Assembly (NCBI GenBank): GCA_947652605.1
Contig: CANTFG010000301.1
Coordinates: forward strand, 1-64,000
Origin: Elmis aenea
Lineage: Eukaryota; Arthropoda; Insecta; Coleoptera; Elmidae
Reading direction: 5' to 3'
DNA: 64,000 bases
Part shown: piece after piece, positions 39,171-48,400 of the stretch
Position numbering within the stretch: the stretch's first letter is position 1
Layout of the letters: every line of letters begins with the position of its first letter
Position numbers and translations under genes: made by a program
Notes under the pieces: generated by a model
Seen by the model: the letters and a program-made list of their open reading frames with translations, nothing else
The model's database searches: none
What the model was told of the DNA's origin: nothing

Positions 39171-40084
39171 TTATCGTTATAATTTTCGACTACTTCTACT
39201 TCTGTAAATTCATTTGAGTCTATTTCATCTTCTAAAGTTTCAGCCATAATTTGAGCTTTAGCAGCACTACTCCGTAATGTCTGCTTTCGAGATTTAACAA
39301 AACATTCACTTTCTGTGTGACCTATTTTATTACAGAAATTGCATTTTTTTACAAACACTTTTAAAGGTGATTTTGATTTTGGAAACTCTGATTTAATGTT
39401 GACGGGTAATGAACTACTTGAACCTTGGTATGCAATAGGTGACGAAGCAAGCGGAAATGTTTGTTTCGTAATGAACTGCTGATTTTCGTTAAGTATAATG
39501 AAATTTGTCAACTCGGCAATATTTGACGGATTTTGGATCCTAAGTTTTTGGCCTAAAGGTTCTTTTAAGCCACTTAATATTGTAATTAGAGCTGATTTTG
39601 AATGATATTCGCTTAAAACTGATTTACATTCCTTAGAATAATGTTCATTGTATTTGATTAATTTTTGGATACGTAAAAGGTGTGACTCAACTCGAGATAC
39701 AAATATTAATGTTTTTTCATTAAAAGATTGTTTTAATTTAGTCATTTCAAAAGCCAAACTATGTATGTCTAAAACTTCGCCAAATTTTTTTAATAATTCT
39801 TTTCGTATATCAGACCAGGTGGTTATTTCTAAAGTACTGATATGATTTAATGCCAAACCTTCTAATTTTGCTTTGACTACGAACTGAAATATGTCCTGTT
39901 CGCTAGGATCAAATCTGCTATAAACGAAATCGACTGTGTCGATAAAATTATGGAGCATATCTGTTTGCCCACTAAACGAATTTATTAATTTTAAAGCTTT
40001 ATCGTAAGATATAAAATTTCGAACACTGGTGTTAGTTGTACTGGTACTGGTACTGGTGCCAGTAGCAACAGCATTTTGATTCAT
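39074..40084 (-). CDS. gag: Gag polyprotein with CCHC knuckle
   Basis: 336-residue structural protein that forms the capsid and packages genomic RNA. It starts at the ATG with favourable AAC context at 40084 (MNQNAVATG) and has a Ser/Thr-rich N-terminus (about residues 8-20). The middle region (about 25-215) is helical and resembles errantivirus capsid proteins. Residues 248-261 form a C-x2-C-x4-H-x4-C zinc knuckle (CNFCNKIGHTESEC) in a basic stretch rich in Lys, the expected nucleocapsid. An acidic stretch follows (about 281-305). The Phe306-Leu307 codons lie on the slippery heptamer, so a fraction of ribosomes leaves the frame 30 codons before the stop. The knuckle is notable because Drosophila gypsy Gag is described as lacking one. 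Confidence 0.95.
   Translation of the reverse strand: MNQNAVATGTSTSTSTTNTSVRNFISYDKALKLINSFSGQTDMLHNFIDTVDFVYSRFDPSEQDIFQFVVKAKLEGLALNHISTLEITTWSDIRKELLKKFGEVLDIHSLAFEMTKLKQSFNEKTLIFVSRVESHLLRIQKLIKYNEHYSKECKSVLSEYHSKSALITILSGLKEPLGQKLRIQNPSNIAELTNFIILNENQQFITKQTFPLASSPIAYQGSSSSLPVNIKSEFPKSKSPLKVFVKKCNFCNKIGHTESECFVKSRKQTLRSSAAKAQIMAETLEDEIDSNEFTEVEVVENYNDNFLEISHVTTPPDKAITQLSDELQQQLDELAI
39164..39170 (-). promoter_or_regulatory. -1 ribosomal frameshift site, T TTT TTA
   Basis: In the gag frame the codons read AAT TTT TTA, giving the canonical slippery heptamer T TTT TTA (X XXY YYZ), the same heptamer used by HIV-1. The pol (-1) frame has a TAA stop immediately before it (39171-39173), opens exactly at the heptamer, and stays open through protease to integrase. 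The gag stop is 90 bases downstream (39074-39076). This placement makes it the gag-pol shift point. A stimulatory RNA structure downstream was not assessed. Confidence 0.88.
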
Positions 40085-40172
40085 GTTAATTATTTTAATT
40101 TTGATAACAATAAAAAATACTTAATAAAAATAAAAAGTTGTGAAACTAATGTAATAATTAAGATATACGTGA

Positions 40173-40186
40173 CTGTACTTACAAAA
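40173..40186 (-). promoter_or_regulatory. Splice donor for env mRNA
   Basis: The minus strand reads TTTT followed by GTAAGTACAG, with the exon ending at 40183 and the intron starting at 40182. The six intron bases GTAAGT are a full consensus match; the exon side is weak. The donor leaves two coding bases in the last leader codon, a phase that matches the acceptor at 35540/35539. Confidence 0.72.
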
Positions 40187-40202
40187 TTGCTGCCGTAAGC
40201 AT
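40179..40202 (-). CDS. Seven-codon leader uORF (env start codon)
   Basis: The only ATG upstream of gag in the leader opens a seven-codon frame whose TAA stop (40179-40181) lies inside the splice donor GTAAGT. On unspliced RNA it would be a minimal uORF ahead of gag, which could dampen gag translation or be bypassed. On spliced RNA its ATG and first 20 coding bases (40202 to 40183) become the start of env. The reading is direct from the sequence; its use as a start codon is inference. The base at -3 is A, favourable for initiation. Confidence 0.6.
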   Translation of the reverse strand: MLTAAIL

Positions 40203-40320
40203 ATTCAGTCCGACGTGGAAGTTATTGACTTCTTTTAACCACAATGGTTATGTACGACTCCAATGGTCCTTTTTGACTCCAATAGTCAGGATGTTAATTT
40301 GAGATCCGTGTCCTTCCGGT

Positions 40321-40338
40321 ATCCTACCGACTGCGCCA
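40321..40338 (-). other. Primer-binding site for tRNA-Ser
   Basis: The minus strand reads TGGCGCAGTCGGTAGGAT, complementary to a tRNA 3' end ATCCTACCGACTGCGCCA. The CGACTGC-G-CCA end pairs with an acceptor stem starting GCAGTCG, as in insect tRNA-Ser. The 17.6/297 group of Drosophila elements is known to use tRNA-Ser. The first T of the site (40338) is also the last base of the 5' LTR, so site and LTR overlap by one base. Confidence 0.9.
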
Positions 40339-40530
40339 CTTTTAGGTCCTTTTGGGTTGGTTTGATGTTAAATGAAATGGTTAAGTAATTGCTGATAAGT
40401 TTATTTTACCTACACCGGTAAAGGTACAACGGAATCTAATATAAGTATTATTAATTATTCTTATTCAGCATAAAAGTGCTGAATCGTAACTATAACCAAT
40501 ATACGCTAGTCCAGGTCCGGACTCGTAACA
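40338..40530 (-). repeat. 5' LTR of the errantivirus
   Basis: 193 bp, identical base for base to the LTR at 33598-33790. Read on the minus strand it starts TGTTACGAG and ends CCTAAAAGT, so it has the usual TG start but not the usual CA end. It should contain the promoter and the RNA start. I see AT-rich stretches (GTATATTGG, CTTATATTAG) but no convincing TATA box or initiator. Other structure includes the hairpin CAGCATAAAAGTGCTG (40465-40480), the palindrome GTCCGGAC and an AATAAA on the minus strand at 40400-40405. Confidence 0.96.
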
Positions 40531-40534
40531 CAAT
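40531..40534. other. Right target duplication CAAT
   Basis: Partner of 33594-33597. The satellite continues from here as CAATTGTTTTGCATATG. A 5-bp reading (ACAAT) is possible, but the polypurine tract and the TG start of the LTR favour 4 bp. Confidence 0.9.
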
Positions 40535-40819
40535 TGTTTTGCATATGTCTTTCAATGAGCTGGTTTTAATTTTTAATAATTTCCTAAAAATACCGTGCTT
40601 TAGTTAATACATATGTTCCTTGTGCGACTATTTCGAAACAATTTCAATTATTGATTTGTATATGACAGGAACAGTTTATCCATCGCCTCTTTACATGAAT
40701 ACAATTGTTTTGCATATGTCTTTCAATGAGCTGGTTTTAATTTTTAATAATTTCCTAAAAATACCGTGCTTTAGTTAATACATATGTTCCTTGAGCGACT
40801 ATTTCTAAACAATTTTAAT

Positions 40820-43100
40820 TATTGATTTGTATATGACAGGAATAGTATATCCATCGCCTCTTTACATGAATACAATTGTTTTGCATATGTCTTTCAATGA
40901 GCTGGTTTTAATTTTTAATAATTTCCTAAAAATACCGTGCTTTAGTTAATACATATGTTCCTTAAGCGACTATTTCGAAACAATTTTAATTATTGATTTG
41001 TATATCACAGGAACAGTTTATTTATCGCCTCTTTACATGAATACAATTGTTTTGCATATGTCTTTCAATGAGCTGGTTTTAATTTTTAATAATTTCCTAA
41101 AAATACCGTGCTTTAGTTAATACATATGTTCCTTGAGCGACTATTTCGAAACAATTTTAATTATTGATTTGTATATCACAGGAACAGTTTATTTATCGCC
41201 TCTTTACATGAATACAATTGTTTTGCATATGTCTTTCAATGAGCTGGTTTTAATTTTTAATAATTTCCTAAAAATACCGTGCTTTAGTTAATACATATGT
41301 TCCTTGAGCGACTATTTCGAAACAATTTTAATTATTGATTTGTATATCACAGGAACAGTTTATCCATCGCCTCTTTACATGAATACAATTGTTTTGCATA
41401 TGTCTTTCAATGAGCTGGTTTTAATTTTTAATAATTTCCTAAAAATACCGTGCTTTAGTTAATACATATGTTCCTTGAGCGACTATTTCTAAACAATTTT
41501 AATTATTGATTTGTATATGACAGGAACAGTTTATCCATTGCCTCTTTACATGAATACAATTGTTTTGCATATGTCTTTCAATGAGCTGGTTTTAATTTTT
41601 AATAATTTCCTAAAAATACCGTGCTTTAGTTAATACATATGTTCCTTGAGCGACTATTTCTAAACAATTTTAATTATTGATTTGTATATCACAGGAACAG
41701 TTTATCCATCGCCTCTTTACATGAATAAAATTGTTTTGCATATGTCTTTCAATGAGCTGGTTTTAATTTTTAATAATTTCCTAAAAATACCGTGCTTTAG
41801 TTAATACATATGTTCCTTGAGCGACTATTTCGAAACAATTTTAATTATTGATTTGTATATCACAGGAACAGTTTATCCATCGCCTCTTTACATGAATACA
41901 ATTGTTTTGCATATGTCTTTCAATGAGCTGGTTTTAATTTTTAATAATTTCCTAAAAATACCGTGCTTTAGTTAATACATATGTTCCTTGAGCGACTATT
42001 TCTGAACAATTTTAATTATTGATTTGTATGTCACAGAAACAGTTTATCCATCGCCTCTTTACATGAATACAATTGTTTTGCATATGTCTTTCAATGAGCT
42101 GGTATTAATTTTTAATAATTTCCTAAAAATACCGTGCTTTAGTTAATACATATGTTCCTTGAGCGACTATTTCTAAACAATTTTAATTATTGATTTGTAT
42201 ATCACAGGAACAGTTTATCCATCGCCTCTTTACAGGAATACAATTGTTTTGCATATGTCTTTCAATGAGCTGGTTTTAATTTTTAATAATTTCCTAAAAA
42301 TACCGTGCTTTAGTTAATACATATGTTCCTTGAGCGACTATTTCTAAACAATTTTAATTATTGATTTGTATATCACAGGAACAGTTTATCCATCGCCTCT
42401 TTACAGGAATACAATTGTTTTGCATATGTCTTTCAATGAGCTGGTTTTAATTTTTAATAATTTCCTAAAAATACCGTGCCCTAGTTAATACATATATTCT
42501 TTGAGCGACTATTTCTGAACAATTTTAATTATTGATTTGTATGTATATCACAGGAACAGTTTATCCATCGCCTCTTTACATGAATACAATTGTTTTGCAT
42601 ATGTCTTTCAATGAGCTGGTTTTAATTTTTAATAATTTCCTAAAAATACCGTGCTTTAGTTAATACATATGTTCCTTGAGCGACTATTTCTAAACAATTT
42701 TAATTATTGATTTGTATATGACAGGAACAGTATATCCATCGCCTCTTTACATGAATACAATTGTTTTGCATATGTCTTTCAATGAGCTGGTTTTAATTTT
42801 TAATAATTTCCTAAAAATACCGTCCTTTAGTTAATACATATGTTCCTTGAGCGACTATTTCGAAACAATTTTAATTATTGATTTGTATATCACAGGAACA
42901 GTTTATTTATCGCCTCTTTACATGAATACAATTGTTTTGCATATGTCTTTCAATGAGCTGGTTTTAATTTTTAATAATTTCCTAAAAATACCGTGCTTTA
43001 GTTAATACATATGTTCCTTGTGCGACTATTTCGAAACAATTTTAATTATTGATTTGTATATGACAGGAACAGTTTATCCATCGCCTCTTTACATGAATAC
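40820..43100 (+). repeat. Satellite block duplicated across the retrovirus, right copy
   Basis: Partner of about 30450-32750. It shares the ordered markers TTTATTTATCGCC (twice), TTTATCCATTGCC, AATAAAATTG, TATGTCACAGAAAC, GTGCCCTAGTTAATACATATA (one base longer than needed for recognition), TATGTATATC, AGTATATCC and CGTCCTTTAG. Two of the CGTCCTTTAG sites in the left copy correspond to one here, so unit numbers differ slightly. Confidence 0.76.
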
Positions 43101-45469
43101 AATTGTTTTGCATATGTCTTTCAATGAGCTGGTTTTAATTTTTACTAATTTCCTAAAAATACCGTGCTTTAGTTAATACATATGTTCCTTGTGCGACTAT
43201 TTCGAAACAATTTCAATTATTGATTTGTATATGACAGGAACAGTTTATCCATCGCCTCTTTACATGAATACAATTGTTTTGCATATGTCTTTCAATGAGC
43301 TGGTTTTAATTTTTAATAATTTCCTAAAAATACCGTGCTTTAGTTAATACATATGTTCCTTGAGCGACTATTTCTAAACAATTTTAATTATTGATTTGTA
43401 TATGACAGGAATAGTATATCCATCGCCTCTTTACATGAATACAATTGTTTTGCATATGTCTTTCAATGAGCTGGTTTTAATTTTTAATAATTTCCTAAAA
43501 ATACCGTGCTTTAGTTAATACATATGTTCCTTGTGCGACTATTTCGAAACATTTTTAATTATTGATTTGTATATCACAGGAACAGTTTATCCATCGCCTC
43601 TTTACAAGAATACAATTGTTTTGCATATGTCTTTCAATGAGCTGGTTTTAATTTTTAATAATTTCCTAAAAATACCGTGCTTTAGTTAATACATATGTTC
43701 CTTGAGCGACTATTTCGAAACAATTTTAATTATTGATTTGTATATCACAGGAACAGTTTATCCATCGCCTCTTTACATGAATACAATTGTTTTGCATATG
43801 TCTTTCAATGAGCTGGTTTTAATTTTTAATAATTTCCTAAAAATACCGTGCATTAGTTAATACATATGTTCTTTGTGCGACTATTTCGAAACAATTTCAA
43901 TTATTGATTTGTATATCACAGGAACAGTTTATCTATCGCCTCTTTACATGAATACAATTGTTTTGCATATGTCTTTCAATGAGCTGGTTTTAATTTTTAA
44001 TAATTTCCTAAAAATACCGTGCATTAGTTAATACATATGTTCCTTGAGCGACTATTTCGAAACAATTTTAATTATTGATTTGTATATCACAGAAACAGTT
44101 TATCCATCGCCTCTTTACATGAATACAATTGTTTTGCATATGTCTTTCAATGAGCTGGTTTTAATTTTTAATAATTTCCTAAAAATACCGTGCTTTAGTT
44201 AATACATATGTTCCTTGAGCGACTATTTCGAAACAATTTTAATTATTGATTTGTATATCACAGGAACAGTTTATTTATCGCCTCTTTACATGAATACAAT
44301 TGTTTTGCATATGTCTTTCAATGAGCTGGTTTTAATTTTTAATAATTTCCTAAAAATACCGTGCTTTAGTTAATACATATGTTCCTTGTGCGACTATTTC
44401 GAAACAATTTTAATTATTGATTTGTATATCACAGGAACAGTTTATTTATCGCCTCTTTACATGAATACAATTGTTTTGCATATGTCTTTCAATGAGCTGG
44501 TTTTAATTTTTAATAATTTCCTAAAAACACCGTGCTTTAGTTAATACATATGTTCCTTGAGCGACTATTTCGAAACAATTTTAATTATTGATTTGTATAT
44601 GACAGGAACAGTTTATCCATCGCCTCTTTACATGAATACAATTGTTTTGCATATGTCTTTCAATAAGCTGGTTTTAATTTTTAATAATTTCCTAAAAATA
44701 CCGTGCTTTAGTTAATACATATGTTCCTTGAGCGACTATTTCTAAACAATTTTAATTATTGATTTGTATATCACAGGAACAGTTTATCCATCGCCTCTTT
44801 CCATGAATAAAATTGTTTTGCATATGTCTTTCAATGAGCTGGTATTAATTTTTAATAATTTCCTAAAAATACCGTGCTTTAGTTAATACATATGTTCCTT
44901 GAGCGACTATTTCGAAACAATTTTAATTATTGATTTGTATATCACAGGAACAGTTTATCCATCGCCTCTTTACATAAATACAATTGTTTTGCATATGTCT
45001 TTCAATGAGCTGGTATTAATTTTTAATAAATTCCTAAAAATACCGTGCTTTAGTTAATACATATGTTCCTTGAGCGACTATTTCTGAACAATTTCAATTA
45101 TTGATTTGTATATCACAGGAACAGTTTATCTATCGCCTCTTTACATGAATACAATTGTTTTGCATATGTCTTTCAATGAGCTGGTTTTAATTTTTAATAA
45201 TTTCCTAAAAATACCGTGCTTTAGTTAATACATATGTTCCTTGAGCGACAATTTCGAAACAATTTTAATTATTGATTTGTATATCACAGGAACAGTTTAT
45301 CCATCGCCTCTTTACATGAATACAATTGTTTTGCATATGTCTTTCAATAAGCTGGTATTAATTTTTAATAATTTTCTAAAAATACCGTGCATTAGTTAAT
45401 ACATATGTTCCTTGAGCGACTATTTCTGAACAATTTAAATTATTGATTTGTATATGACAGGAACAGTTT

Positions 45470-45490
45470 ATCCATCGCATATGTTCCTTG
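45470..45490 (+). repeat. Truncated satellite monomer junction
   Basis: CCATCGC runs straight into ATATGTTCCTTGAGCG, skipping the CTCTTTACATGAAT to GTTAATAC part of a monomer. Marker spacing across this point (42536 to 47404, 4,868 bp) equals 28 monomers plus 76 bp plus a 4-bp expansion. About 95 bp of one monomer is therefore missing. It is the only large internal deletion I see in the array. Confidence 0.88.
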
Positions 45491-48400
45491 AGCGACTATT
45501 TCTAAACAATTTAAATTATTGATTTGTATATGACAGGAACAGTTTATCCATTGCCTCTTTACATGAATACAATTGTTTTGCATATGTCTTTCAATGAGCT
45601 GGTTTTAATTTTTAATAATTTCCTAAAAATACCGTGCTTTAGTTAATACATATGTTCCTTGAGCGACTATTTCTAAACAATTTTAATTATTGATTTGTAT
45701 ATCACAGAAACAGTTTATCCATCGCCTTTTTACAGGAATACAATTGTTTTGCATATGTCTTTCAATGAGCTGGTTTTAATTTTTAATAATTTCCTAAAAA
45801 TACCGTGCTTTAGTTAATACATATGTTCCTTGAGCGACTATTTCTAAACAATTTTAATTATTGATTTGTATATCACAGAAACAGTTTATCCATCGCCTCT
45901 TTACAGGAATACAATTGTTTTGCATATGTCTTTCAATGAGCTGGTTTTAATTTTTAATAATTTCCTAAAAATACCGTGCTTTAGTTAATACATATGTTCC
46001 TTGAGCGACTATTTCGAAACAATTTTAATTATTGATTTGTATATGACAGGAACAGTTTATCCATCGCCTCTCTTCATGAATACAATTGTTTTGCATATGT
46101 CTTTCAATGAGCTGGTTTTAATTTTTAATAATTTCCTAAAAATACCGTGCTTTAGTTAATACATATGTTCCTTGAGCGACTATTTCTAAACAATTTTAAT
46201 TATTGATTTGTATATCACAGGAACAGTTTATCCATCGCCTCTTTACAGGAATACAATTGTTTTGCATATGTCTTTCAATGAGCTGGTTTTAATTTTTAAT
46301 AATTTCCCAAAAATACCGTGCTTTAGTTAATACATATGTTCCTTGAGCGACTATTTCTAAACAATTTTAATTATTGATTTGTATATCACAGGAACAGTTT
46401 ATCCATCGCCTCTTTACAGGAATACAATTGTTTTGCATATGTCTTTCAATGAGCTGGTTTTAATTTTTAATAATTTCCTAAAAATACCGTGCTTTAGTTA
46501 ATACATATGTTCTTTGAGCGACTATTTCTAAACAATTTTAATTATTGATTTGTATATCACAGGAACAGTTTATCCATCGCCTCTTTACATGAATACAATT
46601 GTTTTGCATATGTCTTTCAATGAGCTGGTTTTAATTTTTAATAATTTCCTAAAAATACCGTGCTTTAGTTAATACATATGTTCCTTGTGCGACTATTTCG
46701 AAACAATTTCAATTATTGATTTGTATATGACAAGAACAGTTTATCCATCGCCTCTTTACATGAATACAATTGTTTTGCATATGTCTTTCAATGAGCTGGT
46801 TTTAATTTTTAATAATTTCCTAAAAATACCGTGCATTAGTTAATACATATGTTCCTTGTGCGACTATTTCGAAACAATTTCAATTATTGATTTGTATATC
46901 ACAGGAACAGTTTATCTATCGCCTCTTTACATGAATACAATTGTTTTGCATATGTCTTTCAATGAGCTGGTTTTAATTTTTAATAATTTCCTAAAAATAC
47001 CGTGCATTAGTTAATACATATGTTCCTTGAGCGACTATTTCGAAACAATTTTAATTATTGATTTGTATATCACAGGAACAGTTTATCCATCGCCTCTTTA
47101 CATGAATACAATTGTTTTGCATATGTCTTTCAATGAGCTGGTTTTAATTTTTAATAATTTCCTAAAAATACCGTGCTTTAGTTAATACATATGTTCCTTG
47201 AGCGACTATTTCTAAACAATTTTAATTATTGATTTGTATATCACAGGAACAGTTTATCCATCGCCTCTTTACAGGAATACAATTGTTTTGCATATGTCTT
47301 TCAATGAGCTGGTTTTAATTTTTAATAATTTCCTAAAAATACCGTGCATTAGTTAATACATATGTTCTTTGAGCGACTATTTCTGAACAATTTTAATTAT
47401 TGATTTGTATGTATATCACAGGAACAGTTTATCCATCGCCTCTTTACATGAATACAATTGTTTTGCATATGTCTTTCAATGAGCTGGTTTTAATTTTTAA
47501 TAATTTCCTAAAAATACCGTGCTTTAGTTAATACATATGTTCCTTGAGCGACTATTTCTAAACAATTTTAATTATTGATTTGTATATGACAGGAACAGTA
47601 TATCCATCGCCTCTTTACATGAATACAATTGTTTTGCATATGTCTTTCAATGAGCTGGTTTTAATTTTTAATAATTTCCTAAAAATACCGTGCTTTAGTT
47701 AATACATATGTTCCTTGAGCGACTATTTCGAAACAATTTTAATTATTGATTTGTATATCACAGGAACAGTTTATTTATCGCCTCTTTACATGAATACAAT
47801 TGTTTTGCATATGTCTTTCAATGAGCTGGTTTTAATTTTTAATAATTTCCTAAAAATACCGTGCTTTAGTTAATACATATGTTCCTTGTGCGACTATTTC
47901 GAAACAATTTTAATTATTGATTTGTATATGACAGGAACAGTTTATCCATCGCCTCTTTACATGAATACAATTGTTTTGCATATGTCTTTCAATGAGCTGG
48001 TTTTAATTTTTAATAATTTCCTAAAAATACCGTGCTTTAGTTAATACATATGTTCCTTGTGCGACTATTTCTAAACAATTTTAATTATTGATTTGTATAT
48101 GACAGGAACAGTATATCCATCGCCTCTTTACATGAATACAATTGTTTTGCATATGTCTTTCAATGAGCTGGTTTTAATTTTTAATAATTTCCTAAAAATA
48201 CCGTGCTTTAGTTAATACATATGTTCCTTGAGCGACTATTTCGAAACAATTTTAATTATTGATTTGTATATCACAGGAACAGTTTATTTATCGCCTCTTT
48301 ACATGAATACAATTGTTTTGCATATGTCTTTCAATGAGCTGGTTTTAATTTTTAATAATTTCCTAAAAATACCGTGCTTTAGTTAATACATATGTTCCTT

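Larger units (their letters stand above)
40085..40337 (-). other. Errantivirus 5' leader
   Basis: Between the primer-binding site and the gag start lie about 250 bases. They hold one upstream ATG (40200-40202) and a strong splice donor (GTAAGT at 40177-40182), then an AU-rich stretch before the gag ATG. Packaging and dimerisation signals probably lie here, but none can be recognised by eye. Confidence 0.75.
33598..40530 (-). mobile_element. Intact errantivirus (Gypsy-type LTR retrovirus)
   Basis: A complete 6,933-bp provirus on the minus strand. It is bounded by identical 193-bp LTRs and by the 4-bp target duplication CAAT (33594-33597 and 40531-40534), taken from AATACAATTG of a satellite monomer. 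The internal order in its own direction is tRNA-Ser primer site, leader, gag, pol, env and polypurine tract. Protease, RT, RNase H and integrase are all present with catalytic residues, and pol has an integrase downstream of RNase H with a GPF motif, as in Ty3/Gypsy elements. The env is baculovirus-F-like, which places it with insect errantiviruses. No stop or frameshift disrupts any frame apart from the programmed gag-pol shift. Identical LTRs show a recent insertion. Confidence 0.96.

Noticed and set aside
39648..39845. Forward ORF inside gag
   Set aside because: Antisense shadow of gag.
40321..40338. Fragment of a tRNA-Ser gene on the plus strand
   Set aside because: Only the last 18 bases including CCA are present, next to an LTR. 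This is the primer-binding site of the retrovirus.
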